Shown: piece by piece, positions 26,090 to 35,512 of the stretch
Layout: every line of letters begins with the position of its first letter
Numbering within the stretch: the first letter of the stretch is position 1
Assembly (NCBI RefSeq): GCF_016862975.1
Contig: NZ_BONZ01000042.1
Span: 1-52,245, forward strand
Direction of reading: 5' to 3'
Length of the DNA: 52,245 bases
Source: Rugosimonospora africana
GTDB lineage: Bacteria; Actinomycetota; Actinomycetes; Mycobacteriales; Micromonosporaceae
Translations under genes and position numbers: made by a program
Notes under the pieces: model-generated
Database searches by the model: none
The model's input: the letters and a program-made list of their open reading frames with translations, nothing else
Told to the model about the DNA's origin: nothing

Positions 26090-27286
26090 ATGGTCGACTA
26101 TCTGTTCAGCGGTGCGGTGATGTGGCTGCTGTCGCACATCGCCCCTGGGTTCCAGCAGATGTGGAATCTGTTGTCGTCGACCTTGTTGCGCAGCCCGGAT
26201 GTTACCGGGTTGCCGCAGGTGCACACGCTGTCCAGCAACGCGCTGGCGATCGTGGACGCGGGCTTCGTGTTGGCACTGCTAGCCGCCGGGATTCTGGTGA
26301 TGACGCAACACACCGTCCAGAGCCGGTACGGAGTCAACGAGTTGGTGCCACGTCTGGTCATCGGCTTCATCGCGGCGAACTTCGCCACACCGCTGTGTTC
26401 GCAGCTGATCCAGCTCGGCAACGCGGTGACCGCGGCGGTCACCGGTCGGCAGATCGACACCAGCGGGGCGTTTAGCCGGATGCTGGACATTGTCAATGGC
26501 GCGGTGTTGAACCCGACTGAGCCGCTGCTGGTGATGATCCTCGTGCTGATGGCCGCGGTGTTGACCGGAATGCTGCTGGCGACCTGCTGCGTGCGGCTGG
26601 GGCTGCTGGTCGTGCTGTGTGGCATCGCCCCGCTGGCGCTGGCCTGCCACGCCACGCCTTTCACCGACGGCGTCGCCAGGCTGTGGTGGCGGAGCTTTCT
26701 GGGGCTGTTGGGCACGGTCACCCTGCAGGCGCTGGCACTGCAGACCACAATGATCATTTTCTTGGATCCGCAGTCGAACCTGCCCGTGGTCGGTATTCCC
26801 AATGATCCGTTCGGCGTGTTCAACCTGTTCATCGTCATCTGCCTGCTGTGGGTGACGATCAAGATTCCCGGCCTGATGCGCCGGTACGTCACCAAGAGTG
26901 GCAGCGGCCGCAACGCGACCGGGCTGGTGGTGCGGATGGTCGTGATGCGGCAGCTGACCGGTCTGCTGCGCGTGCCGCTTAGGGCTGGCAGGGCGGCGGT
27001 CGCGGGGCGCCGCGGCCCCGGCCGCGGCGCCGCTGGTGGCCCGGATGCATCCGCCATGGCCTTGACGCACCACAGGCCGCGGATGCCGCGGCCGACCATG
27101 GCCCGAGCGCTGCGCGGGTCGTCGGCTGCCCCGTCCCCCGGTACGCCGGCCGGTCCGGCCGGCCCGCGTCCCCCGACGGGCAGGAATCCGACCACCGAAG
27201 TACGCCGCGGCCGGCCGGGATGGCAGGCACCGTGGCCGCACTCCGGCTCCGGCGGGTCCCCGCCACCGCGCCGACCGGGGCCGTGA
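26090..27286 (+). CDS. TrbL/VirB6-like conjugal transfer membrane protein
   Basis: This 398-residue polytopic protein is probably the inner-membrane channel component of the type IV secretion system. At least six hydrophobic segments are visible, including AIVDAGFVLALLAAGILVM, LVPRLVIGFIAANFATPL, VMILVLMAAVLTGMLLATC, LGLLVVLCGIAPLALAC and FNLFIVICLLWVTIKI. The segment CGIAPLALACHATPFTDGVA with the following WWRSFLG is typical of TrbL relatives in actinomycetes. After about residue 295 the protein becomes a Pro/Gly/Arg-rich tail. It starts with ATG one base after the pilin stop. A gap of 116 bases separates it from PrgI. Confidence 0.8.
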   Translation: MVDYLFSGAVMWLLSHIAPGFQQMWNLLSSTLLRSPDVTGLPQVHTLSSNALAIVDAGFVLALLAAGILVMTQHTVQSRYGVNELVPRLVIGFIAANFATPLCSQLIQLGNAVTAAVTGRQIDTSGAFSRMLDIVNGAVLNPTEPLLVMILVLMAAVLTGMLLATCCVRLGLLVVLCGIAPLALACHATPFTDGVARLWWRSFLGLLGTVTLQALALQTTMIIFLDPQSNLPVVGIPNDPFGVFNLFIVICLLWVTIKIPGLMRRYVTKSGSGRNATGLVVRMVVMRQLTGLLRVPLRAGRAAVAGRRGPGRGAAGGPDASAMALTHHRPRMPRPTMARALRGSSAAPSPGTPAGPAGPRPPTGRNPTTEVRRGRPGWQAPWPHSGSGGSPPPRRPGP

Positions 27287-27402
27287 ACGGTCCCGCTCGT
27301 GCGACGCGCACCGCTACGCGTCCGGCCCACATGCGCCCCACGTGGGTGCGGGGTCAGGCGGTAGGCGCCTTTCGTTCTTCCGACTCCGACAAGGACAGCA
27401 TT

Positions 27403-28353
27403 GTGGACACTGATGTCGAGGTCCGGGCCAGGATTGCCGCGGACATCGAGGCACCGGACAAAGTCTTCTACCAGTTGACCGCGCGGCAGGTCGCCGTGCT
27501 GAGCGCTGGCGCGGCTGCAGGCTACCTGGTTTTCCGCACGACCAGCCGGCTGCTGCCGCTGCCGCTGGTCCTGGCTCTGGTCTGCCCGGTCATCGGCGCG
27601 GCGATAGCGGTCGCCGTGGCTCGTCGTGATGGGCTACCGATGGACGCGTGGTTGTGGGCGGCGCTGCGGTTCCGTCGCGCACCGGCCCGGGCCGCAGCCG
27701 CCTGCCAGTCGCTGGCTCGGGTACCCCAGTGGGCGCCGGCCACCACCGGCGCGCAGCCCGCCCCGTCGGTGCTGCGGCTGCCCGCGACGGCGATCGCTGA
27801 CAACGGCGTCATCGACCTCGGCGACGGGGCTGCCACCGCACTGGTCGCCGCGACCACCATCAACGTGGGACTGCGCACGGCGGCCGAGCAGGCGGCCGCC
27901 GCCGGCGCCTACGCCCGCTGGCTCAACAGCCTGACCGGGCCGGTGCAGATCGTGGTGTCCGCGCAGCGGGTGGACCTGACCGGTCACGCCCAACGGGTTG
28001 CCGACGGTGCCCAGACGCTGCCGCATCCCGCGCTGGCGGATGCCGCGGTGGACTACGCCCAGTTTCTGCTCGAGGTTAGCCAGCAGCGGGATCCGCTATG
28101 GCGCACGGTGACCATCGCCTGCACCGCCAGCGGCGACCGGGGCAGTGCCGGGGAGGCGCTGCGCCGTGCCGAACACACCGCCGGGGCACTCGCCGCGCTG
28201 GGCTGCCAGACCCGGGTCCTGGACGGGCAGACCGCGACCGCGGTGCTGACCGCCGCGACCGACCCGTACCAGTACGGCGATGCCAGCTGGGCCCGGGCCC
28301 TACCCCAGCATCCGGTCCGGGCCGTCAGCCCGTTCGAGCAGGTCGAGCGATGA
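27403..28353 (+). CDS. PrgI/VirB3-like conjugation protein with long C-terminal extension
   Basis: This 316-residue protein has a conserved N-terminus (RIAADIEAPDKVFYQLTARQ) followed by two membrane segments (VAVLSAGAAAGYLVF and LVLALVCPVIGAAIAVAVA), which identifies the PrgI family, the Gram-positive counterpart of VirB3. The remaining 220 residues form a soluble domain with sequences (LVAATTINVGLRTAAEQAAA, LNSLTGPVQIVVSAQRVDL) like those fused to PrgI in actinobacterial elements. GTG 27403 follows AAGGA by seven bases. Its stop overlaps the VirB4 start (ATGA), so the two are coupled, fitting the known VirB3-VirB4 partnership. Confidence 0.82.
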   Translation: MDTDVEVRARIAADIEAPDKVFYQLTARQVAVLSAGAAAGYLVFRTTSRLLPLPLVLALVCPVIGAAIAVAVARRDGLPMDAWLWAALRFRRAPARAAAACQSLARVPQWAPATTGAQPAPSVLRLPATAIADNGVIDLGDGAATALVAATTINVGLRTAAEQAAAAGAYARWLNSLTGPVQIVVSAQRVDLTGHAQRVADGAQTLPHPALADAAVDYAQFLLEVSQQRDPLWRTVTIACTASGDRGSAGEALRRAEHTAGALAALGCQTRVLDGQTATAVLTAATDPYQYGDASWARALPQHPVRAVSPFEQVER

Positions 28354-30167
28354 GCGCCCCGACCCGGCGGCCGAGGCGCTCGTGGGGCCGCCGCACGCAA
28401 TCGAACGTGGCGCAGGCCCAGCAGCAGGCCGCGCTGAGCGCCGTCGTCGGCCCGTCCGCGATCGAGGCCACCCCACGGTTGCTGCAGGTGGGCGATGGCT
28501 ACCTGGCCACCCTGATCGTGACCGGGTATCCGCCTGATGTCGGAATGGCCTGGCTAGATGCGCTGCTGGCCTGGCCCGGGCGGCTGGACGTGGTGGAGCA
28601 CATCGAACCGATTCCCTCGGCGATCGCCGCCCGCCGGCTGCGCCAGCAGCGGGCCCGGCTGGAATCTGTGCGCCGCGCCGACGCGGACAAGGGTCGCCTG
28701 GCCGATCCGGTCACCGAGGCTGCCGCTGAGGACGCCGCCGATCTGGCCGAGCGGGTGGCTCGGGGCGCCTGCCGGATGCACCGGGTCGGGCACTACCTGT
28801 GCGTGCACGCCCCGACCGAGGACGAGCTGGCCGAGGCGGTCGCGCAGGTCCGGGCCGCCGCGGCGTCGGTGCTGCTGGACACGCAGCCGGCCACCTGGCG
28901 ACAGATGCAGGCGTGGCTGTCCACCCTGCCGGTCGGCACCGATCTGCTGCGGATGCGCCGGGTGTTCGACTCCGACGCCCTGGCCGCGGCTTTCCCGCTC
29001 GCGTCGGCGGACCTTCCGGCACCGCTGCCGGGCGAGTCGATGCCCGCCGGCGGCGTGCTCTATGGGCTCAACACCGCCTCCAACGGCGTGGTGTGGTGGA
29101 ACCGGTGGGCCCAGGACAACCACAACTCCGTGGTGCTGGCCCGCTCCGGCGCCGGTAAGTCCTACCTGGTCAAGCTGGAGGTGCTGCGCTCGCTTTACGA
29201 CGGTGTCCAGGTCGCCATCGTCGACCCGGAAGATGAGTATCTGCGGCTGTGCGACGCGGTCGGTGGCACTGCCATCCAGCTGGGTGCCGCCGGCATCCGG
29301 GTCAACCCGTTGGAGATCCCGACCAACGAGGCACGCCCGGACGGGTTGCAGCGCCGCGCGATGTTCCTGCACACCCTGATCTCGGTGCTGCTCGGGGAGC
29401 AGCCCCCGCCCGCGGAGCGCTCCGCGCTGGACCGGGCCATCAACACCACCTACCTACAGGCCGGGATCACCAACGATCCGGCCAGCTGGCGGCGCCCGGC
29501 GCCGCTGCTGCGCGACCTGGCCGGCGTCCTGGCCGCCGGCGACCAGGACGCCGCGCACAGCCTGGCGGCCCGCCTGTCGCCCTGGGTGGAGGGCTCGTTC
29601 AAGGACATGTTCGACGGGCCGACGACCTTCCGGCCACGCGGCCACCTCGTCGTGTGGTCCACCCGGCAGCTTCCGGACGAGCTGCGCGCGCCCGGGATGC
29701 TGCTCGCGTTGGACGCGATCTGGCGTGACGTCGACGTCCCCACCGCCGGGCGCACCCCCGGCGTGGGCGCGCGCCGCCTGGTGGTCGTCGACGAAGCCTG
29801 GACGCTGCTGCGCGACGGCGAAGGCGCAAGATTCCTCTACCGGCTGGCCAAGGCCGCCCGCAAGCGGCGAGCCGGGGTCGCGGTGGTCACCCAGGACGCC
29901 GCCGACCTGCTGGGCTCCGAACTCGGCCAAGCGGTCATCGCCAACGCCGCCACCCAGGTGCTGATGCGCCAGGCTCCGCAGGCCATCGACCTGATCGCCG
30001 ACACGTTCGCGCTGACCGCGGGGGAGGCACGCATGCTGCTTGCCGCAGGCCGCGGGCAGGCCCTGCTTCTGGCCGGGGCCCACCGCGTCGCGTTCCAGGT
30101 CGTGGCGTCCTCCCGCGAGCACACATTGGCCGCAGGCTCGGCCGACCTGTCCGATTCCGACCTCTGA
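28350..30167 (+). CDS. VirB4-family conjugation ATPase
   Basis: This 605-residue protein is the ATPase that powers type IV transfer. The C-terminal motor has Walker A ARSGAGKSYLVK (Lys near residue 270), IVDPEDEYLRLC after it, and Walker B LVVVDEAWTLL near residue 478, followed by KAARKRRAGVAVVTQDAADL. The N-terminal part (GYLATLIVTGYPPDVG) corresponds to the VirB4 domain that docks to the membrane complex; it is short, making the protein smaller than many VirB4 proteins. The ATG overlaps the PrgI stop. An upstream in-frame extension to 28098 is only overlap with PrgI. All catalytic motifs are intact. Confidence 0.88.
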   Translation: MSAPTRRPRRSWGRRTQSNVAQAQQQAALSAVVGPSAIEATPRLLQVGDGYLATLIVTGYPPDVGMAWLDALLAWPGRLDVVEHIEPIPSAIAARRLRQQRARLESVRRADADKGRLADPVTEAAAEDAADLAERVARGACRMHRVGHYLCVHAPTEDELAEAVAQVRAAAASVLLDTQPATWRQMQAWLSTLPVGTDLLRMRRVFDSDALAAAFPLASADLPAPLPGESMPAGGVLYGLNTASNGVVWWNRWAQDNHNSVVLARSGAGKSYLVKLEVLRSLYDGVQVAIVDPEDEYLRLCDAVGGTAIQLGAAGIRVNPLEIPTNEARPDGLQRRAMFLHTLISVLLGEQPPPAERSALDRAINTTYLQAGITNDPASWRRPAPLLRDLAGVLAAGDQDAAHSLAARLSPWVEGSFKDMFDGPTTFRPRGHLVVWSTRQLPDELRAPGMLLALDAIWRDVDVPTAGRTPGVGARRLVVVDEAWTLLRDGEGARFLYRLAKAARKRRAGVAVVTQDAADLLGSELGQAVIANAATQVLMRQAPQAIDLIADTFALTAGEARMLLAAGRGQALLLAGAHRVAFQVVASSREHTLAAGSADLSDSDL

Positions 30168-30192
30168 CCGACCCACAACCTCCAGGAGCACA

Positions 30193-32724
30193 ATGCCGCT
30201 GCACAGTCCACAACCTCAACACGGCCTGGCCTGCATGCTCGCGCCCCGGCATGCGCCGGGACCGCCGAGGCCACCCGCCCTTTCCGGGCTGCCTCAGCTG
30301 ACCTGGATGATCACATGGGCCGGTCACCACCCGTGGTGGCCGGCCCTGCTGCTGGTCATCGCCACCGTGGCGACGCTGACCAGCACCGCGGCCGCCAACG
30401 CCGGGCACCGGCGGCGTGCCAGGCACGCCCGCATGGTGCGCATCACCCCACCGCCGCAGGTGGATCCCGCCGGCGCGGCGGCCTGGTGGGCCAACCTGTC
30501 CGCACTGCTGAACCCCGGGCAACCGTGGTGGCGACCGCGGCGCGTTGCGCACATCGGCATGGAGTACCGCTGGGCCGGCCGGCAGTTGACCGTGATGGTC
30601 TGGCTGCCCGGCACGGTCTCCGTCGGCCCGGTCGCCGCCGCAGCCCAAGCAGCGTGGCCAGGGGCGGCCACCGAGGTGTTGGAGGCCGACCCGCCGTTCC
30701 CGGTCGACGCGTGCGCTGTCGGTGGCGTACTCGCCCCGGCGATGCCGGCCTGGTACCCCCTGGACACCGACCACGACACCGACCCGATGCGGGCCCTGGT
30801 CGCAGTCGGCGCCGGCCTGCACGCCAGCGAGGCCGCCTGCGTGCAGATCCTGGCCCGGCCGGCCACCGGCCGCCGCGTCGCGGCGGCCCGTCGCGCCGCA
30901 TCCGCGCTGCGCACCGGCACCTCACCCAGTGGCGGACTGCTCAACCCGGCCACCTACCTGCGCGGCGCACTGACCTTCACCACCGACCTGCTCACCCCCA
31001 CACCACCAGCCGCGCGCGGCTACCAACGACAGGGGCCGGCCGATCCCATCCGGGAGCGCGACGCGCGCACGGCCATCGACACCGTGATCGGCCCACAGTG
31101 GGAAGTCGCCATCCGCTACGCCGCCGCTGACACCCTCCGCCGGGGCGGCCCGAGGCAGACCAAGGCGATCCGGCGGCGGCTTGCCACGCTGGCGTTCGGC
31201 ATCGCCTGCGCCTACGGCATCTATGCCGGACGCAACCGGCTGCGCCGCCGCGGGATCGCCGCCCCTGGACGGGTGCTGGCCGGCCGCCGGCTCAGTCGAG
31301 GATTTCTCCTCTCGGCCGGGGAACTGGCCGCACTGGCCGCGCTGCCCACCGACGTCGCGGTCGCCGGGCTGGACCGGGCCCGCGCCAGAGCCGTCCCAGC
31401 GCCCGTGGCAGTACCGTCGGGCGGTCGCGGGGTGCGGGTGCTCGGCAGGGCCGAGGTCGGCGACCACTCCGTCGGGGTGTCCCTCGTGGATGCCCGCCAG
31501 CATTTCCATGTGCTGGGCTCCACCGGCTCGGGTAAGTCCACCCAGATGTGCCACATGGCCATCGACGACGTCAAAGCCGGCCGCGGGCTCGTGGTCATCG
31601 ACCCCAAGGGCGACCTGGCCCTGGACATCCTGGACCGGCTACCCGCCACGGTCGCCGACCGGATCGTGCTCATCGACCCGGATCAGCCCGGCGGCGCCAC
31701 CCTCAACCCGCTGTCGGGTCCCGACGACGATCTCGTGGCCGACAACGTCGTGAGCATCTTCTCCAAAATCTTCCAACGGCACTGGGGCCCGCGCATCGAC
31801 GACGTGCTGCGGGTGGCCTGCCTGACCCTGATGAGGCATGCCAACGCCAACCTCACTCTGGTGCCGCCGCTACTCAACGACAAGCAGTTCCGGGCACCGC
31901 TGACCGCCGGACTCGATGACCCCGAAGGTCTCAAAGGGTTCTGGGAGTGGTACGAGTCCACCCCCGCCGCGTTGCGCGCCCAGGTGATCGGCCCGGTCCT
32001 GGCCCGGCTGCGCTCATTCTTGCTGCGGGATTTCGTGCGTGCCACGCTCGGCGTTCCCGCCTCCAGCTTCGACATGGCACGTGTGCTGGACGGTGGCATC
32101 CTCATCGCCCGCCTGCCCAAGGGCCAACTCGGTGAGGAGACCGCGAAGTTGATGGGGTCCTTCGTGTTCGCCAGCGTCTGGCAGGCGGCCACGGCGCGCG
32201 TCCGGCTGCCGGAGGCAGCCCGGCACGACGCGGTGTGCTACATCGACGAGTCACACAACATCCTCAATCTCGCCGGCTCAGTCACGGACATGCTCGCCGA
32301 AGCCCGCGGCTACCACCTATCGCTGGTGCTGGCCCACCAGAACCTCAGCCAACTGCCGCGCGAGACCCAACTCGCGTTGAGCGCCAACGCCCGCAACAAG
32401 ATCTACTTTTCGTGCTCGCCGGAGGACGCGCACCAACTGGCCCGACACACCCACCCGGAGTTGGACGAGCACGACGTGTCCCACTTGGACGCCTACACCG
32501 CCGCGGTCCGCCTCGTGGTCAACGCACGGCAGACCGCAGCATTCACCATGCGGACCCGGGCGCCACTGCCGAGCGTCGGGGAAACCACCGCGATCCGTCG
32601 GGCCGTGGCCCGCCCCGCAGACGATCCGGCCCCCGCGCTGCAGCAACTGGCCCGCCGCTCCGCGCTGCGTGCGCACGGCCCCAGGGCGGTGCCGAAAACC
32701 GAAGGGGTCGAATCTGAATCCTGA
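30193..32724 (+). CDS. VirD4/TraD-type coupling ATPase
   Basis: This 843-residue protein recruits the DNA-relaxase complex to the channel. A membrane segment near residues 48-65 (ALLLVIATVATLTSTAAA) anchors it. A large domain of about 370 residues precedes the motor: Walker A GSTGSGKSTQM (near residue 445), GLVVIDPKGDLAL, and Walker B VCYIDESHNIL, followed by LSLVLAHQNLSQL. These are diagnostic of conjugative coupling proteins. The ATG at 30193 lies eight bases after CCAGGAG. It sits 25 bases after VirB4 in the same operon. It is larger than classical VirD4 because of the long N-terminal region. Confidence 0.88.
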   Translation: MPLHSPQPQHGLACMLAPRHAPGPPRPPALSGLPQLTWMITWAGHHPWWPALLLVIATVATLTSTAAANAGHRRRARHARMVRITPPPQVDPAGAAAWWANLSALLNPGQPWWRPRRVAHIGMEYRWAGRQLTVMVWLPGTVSVGPVAAAAQAAWPGAATEVLEADPPFPVDACAVGGVLAPAMPAWYPLDTDHDTDPMRALVAVGAGLHASEAACVQILARPATGRRVAAARRAASALRTGTSPSGGLLNPATYLRGALTFTTDLLTPTPPAARGYQRQGPADPIRERDARTAIDTVIGPQWEVAIRYAAADTLRRGGPRQTKAIRRRLATLAFGIACAYGIYAGRNRLRRRGIAAPGRVLAGRRLSRGFLLSAGELAALAALPTDVAVAGLDRARARAVPAPVAVPSGGRGVRVLGRAEVGDHSVGVSLVDARQHFHVLGSTGSGKSTQMCHMAIDDVKAGRGLVVIDPKGDLALDILDRLPATVADRIVLIDPDQPGGATLNPLSGPDDDLVADNVVSIFSKIFQRHWGPRIDDVLRVACLTLMRHANANLTLVPPLLNDKQFRAPLTAGLDDPEGLKGFWEWYESTPAALRAQVIGPVLARLRSFLLRDFVRATLGVPASSFDMARVLDGGILIARLPKGQLGEETAKLMGSFVFASVWQAATARVRLPEAARHDAVCYIDESHNILNLAGSVTDMLAEARGYHLSLVLAHQNLSQLPRETQLALSANARNKIYFSCSPEDAHQLARHTHPELDEHDVSHLDAYTAAVRLVVNARQTAAFTMRTRAPLPSVGETTAIRRAVARPADDPAPALQQLARRSALRAHGPRAVPKTEGVESES

Positions 32725-32804
32725 TCAGCAGGCCGGGCGACCGCCTGGACGCATCCGCGGTCGGCGTGCCCAGCCCACCACCGGCCATGGAGGAAGAAGT
32801 GCTC

Positions 32805-33029
32805 ATGACTGACAGTCCTGCCGTGATACCGCCACCGGTCCAGCCGGTGCGAGGCGGGAGGTCACTGGACTGCCACGCGCTGAGGCTGCGCGGCTTTCGG
32901 AGCACCGCCGGGCCACGGACGGGGCCCGGGGGCAGGGGTAGGCGACGACCTGGGTATCGCCCCAGGCCGGACCCCAGGGCAGCGTGTCCAGCTAGCCCAA
33001 CACCTAACCGGGCTGGTCAGCGGCCATGA
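32805..33029 (+). CDS. Small hypothetical protein upstream of the relaxation gene
   Basis: A possible 74-residue protein, Pro/Arg-rich and without recognisable domains. ATG 32805 is preceded by GGAGGAAG at a good distance, and the stop overlaps the ATG of the replication-relaxation gene (ATGA). Because that gene has no ribosome site of its own, this frame may serve to couple its translation. Its composition is that of random GC-rich sequence, so coding is uncertain. Confidence 0.35.
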   Translation: MTDSPAVIPPPVQPVRGGRSLDCHALRLRGFRSTAGPRTGPGGRGRRRPGYRPRPDPRAACPASPTPNRAGQRP

Positions 33030-34030
33030 CCCGGCCACCCGAGCAACCCCGAAATATCCCTACGGGGGATATCTCCCGACCGGGGGTGCAGATCAGGGGC
33101 CGTTCCGAGCCCAGTCGCCGAGTCTCACCATCGGAGTCTCTGCGGTCCATTTCCTTCCGGCTCGAACCCCGCGACTACACCTTGGCCCAGCTGCTGCACG
33201 ATCACCGCACCCTGACCACCGCGCAGATCACCACCATCCTGTTCACCTCCGCCCGCACCTGCCGCAACCGGCTGGAGGGGTTACGGACGCTGGGGTGGAT
33301 CGACTCGTTCATCCCGGTCCGGCCCGGCGGCCGGCTGCCGCTGCACTGGCTGCCCGGGCCGCTGTCGGCCCGCTACGTCGCCCTGGCCGCCGGTGCCAGG
33401 CCGCCCACCGCCAAGGCCCTGCGGGAGCAGCAGGATCGGCTGGTCGCGGCCGGCGCGCATCTGGCGCACATCGACGCCACCAACCAGTTCTTCATCGACC
33501 TGATCGCTGCCGCCCGCACCACCCCGGGTGCCCGGCTGGCCCGGTGGTGGCCCGCTGCCACGATCGCCTCGGCCACCGGTCGCCGGGTGCACCCGGACGG
33601 GCATGGTGTCTGGGAAGACGGCGACACGCAGGTGGGGTGGTTCCTGGAGATGGACCTCGGGACCGAGAGCCTGCCCGTGTTGGCCGGCAAAATGCCGGCG
33701 TACCGGCGGCTGCGTGAGGCCGGAGGCCCCGATTGGCCGGTGCTGATCCTGCTGCCCAGCCCGGCCCGGGAAACCCACCTGCACCAGCATCTCGCCAGCG
33801 CTGGTCGGCTGGGGGTGTGGCTTGCCACCGCCACCCACACCCAGACGCGTAGCGACCCGGCCGGCCCGATCTGGCGCCTGGCGGGTAACGGCCGACGCCG
33901 TCACCGCCTGGTCGACCTGCCCGGCCACCTCGGCGCTACCGGCCCCTTCCACCCCGGAGCACCCACGCCGGTGCAGGACCCGCTGTATCTGCTTGGCCCG
34001 ATGGGTGGCCAGCGCCACGGCGAGGCTTGA
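33026..34030 (+). CDS. Replication-relaxation family protein (putative relaxase)
   Basis: This 334-residue protein resembles the Replic_Relax family found in Gram-positive plasmids and conjugative elements, some members of which nick DNA at oriT. A winged helix-like region (YTLAQLLHDHRTLTTAQITT, then TSARTCRNRLEGLRTLGWID) opens the domain. The second part includes IDATNQFFIDLIAA, FLEMDLGTESLPVLAGKM (conserved E/D) and WPVLILLPSPARE. No other relaxase candidate is visible in the element, so this is probably it. It is followed by a strong terminator at 34069, which ends the transfer operon. Confidence 0.72.
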   Translation: MTRPPEQPRNIPTGDISRPGVQIRGRSEPSRRVSPSESLRSISFRLEPRDYTLAQLLHDHRTLTTAQITTILFTSARTCRNRLEGLRTLGWIDSFIPVRPGGRLPLHWLPGPLSARYVALAAGARPPTAKALREQQDRLVAAGAHLAHIDATNQFFIDLIAAARTTPGARLARWWPAATIASATGRRVHPDGHGVWEDGDTQVGWFLEMDLGTESLPVLAGKMPAYRRLREAGGPDWPVLILLPSPARETHLHQHLASAGRLGVWLATATHTQTRSDPAGPIWRLAGNGRRRHRLVDLPGHLGATGPFHPGAPTPVQDPLYLLGPMGGQRHGEA

Positions 34031-34068
34031 CCGGCCGGCAGCAGCACCTACCCACATTCATCCCTCTG

Positions 34069-34114
34069 CCCGCCCCGGGTGGTGCCACGAGATGGCACCG
34101 GCCGGGGCGGGTTT
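34069..34114 (+). terminator. Strong intrinsic terminator after the transfer operon
   Basis: Two 19-base arms (34069-34087 and 34093-34111) pair with two mismatches around the loop CGAGA and are followed by TTT. The GC-rich lower stem plus short T-run is a classic Rho-independent terminator between the replication-relaxation gene and the GP88-like gene. Confidence 0.8.
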
Positions 34115-34141
34115 GTCGTATCCACCAACCGCAGGAGGCCC

Positions 34142-34918
34142 ATGTCCACCACACCCCTCTCACCCGCGGCATCCGCCGCGCCGCGCCCCCGGCGACTGCT
34201 GACCCAGAACCGGCAACTACGCGCCATCGGCGTGTGGAACTGGTCGCTGCCCGCCTGGGCCGGCCGCCTGCCGGACGGGCGTACGTACAACACCTGCCCA
34301 TCGGCGGGAATCTGCCGCCACGTCTGTTACGCCCGCAACGGCACCTACCGCTTCCCCGCGGTCAAAGCCAAGCATGAGGCCAACCTGGCATTCGTGCTCG
34401 ACGACCTGCCCGGGTGGGAGACGGCCATGCTCAATGAGTTGGCCGCCTCGGCGTTGACCGGCCGGTGGGTCCGTATCCACGACAGCGGTGACTTCTTCTG
34501 CGACGCGTACCTGGCCGCGTGGCTGCGCATCTGCCACGCTCGACCGACAAGCTTCTTCTACGCCTACACCAAGGAGGTCGACCGGTTCCGGCGGATGGTC
34601 GAGCCTGATCCACCGGGCAACCTCCGCTGGGTGTACTCCTACGGCGGTACCCAGGACCAAGCGTTGGATCCCGAGACGGATCGGGTTGCCGATGTGTTCC
34701 CCGACCAGGCCGCGATCGCCGCGGCCGGCTGGTCCTCGCAGGAGGACTGCGACCTGCTCGCGGTGCTCGGTCCGCCGCAGGTAGGGATTGCGGCCAACCG
34801 CATACCGGGGTTCCTGCACCGGCAGGGCGAGCGCCGCTTCAGTCACTGGCAGGCCGAGGACACCGCCCGTGCTGCTGGCCGCCGAGGCCGGCAGGGTCAG
34901 CACCGGCCGGCGGTCTGA
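34142..34918 (+). CDS. GP88-family (phage gene product 88) protein
   Basis: This 258-residue protein matches the GP88 family of phages and mobile elements, whose function is unknown. The signature is a cysteine cluster, TCPSAGICRHVCYARNGTYR (CX5CX3C), followed by FPAVKAKHEANL. Other conserved blocks are RIHDSGDFF, FFYAYTKEVDRF and WVYSYGGTQD. The cysteines suggest a metal or Fe-S site, but this is inference. ATG 34142 is just after AGGAGG; an earlier GTG at 34079 would run through the terminator. It is the first gene of the accessory block and stands alone between non-coding gaps. Confidence 0.72.
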   Translation: MSTTPLSPAASAAPRPRRLLTQNRQLRAIGVWNWSLPAWAGRLPDGRTYNTCPSAGICRHVCYARNGTYRFPAVKAKHEANLAFVLDDLPGWETAMLNELAASALTGRWVRIHDSGDFFCDAYLAAWLRICHARPTSFFYAYTKEVDRFRRMVEPDPPGNLRWVYSYGGTQDQALDPETDRVADVFPDQAAIAAAGWSSQEDCDLLAVLGPPQVGIAANRIPGFLHRQGERRFSHWQAEDTARAAGRRGRQGQHRPAV

Positions 34919-35512
34919 CCTTCGGTCTCCTCGAGGCCGCTGCGCTGGGTGGGCGACGGGCAACTGACCCAACCAGTCGGCAAACCCTGCCGCCCGACTG
35001 GGCCGCGGGCACTCCAACTGCCCAACTCGGGGCCCGATCCGCGGTTCCACCCCGCCGGTCGGGCTCAGTTGGGTGCCCGGGTTAACGTCGAGGCTCACCT
35101 TGTGACACACCAGAACGCACCGCCCCGGGCCCTGCCGCCGAGGAACAGACGCATCCCGCCCACCCGCCATTGCCGGCCGGTCGGCCGCGATCCTGCCACT
35201 TGAGCTCAGCGTCCACCCCGCACCACTGCGGCACCGCCGCCCACCCGGCACCATCGGTTCCACCACGAACCACACCCGACATGCTGCACTGCTGGCACAC
35301 GCCGCGGCCGTTGTCGGCTCGCCCGGCCGTCGGTTGAGACCGGCATCTCGACCGGACCTGGTCATCCCACAGCCACGGGCACATCCGCGCTTACGCCCCA
35401 TGGGGCCTGTTCGGTCCATGACCTCGACCGAGCGCTTCTTGACCTGCGCCGCGGTGAACTTCCCGTGCGCTTCTCACAGGTTCGCATCCGACCTACCCAC
35501 GGAAGGAGACCG
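34919..35512. other. Non-coding gap with CCCAACTGG-like repeats
   Basis: No gene is supported. Repeats of the element motif occur at 34961-35075: CAACTGACCCAACCAG, CCCGACTGGG, TCCAACTGCCCAACTCGG and CTCAGTTGGG. The rest is plain GC-rich sequence. It may hold the promoter of the downstream unknown gene. Confidence 0.5.
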
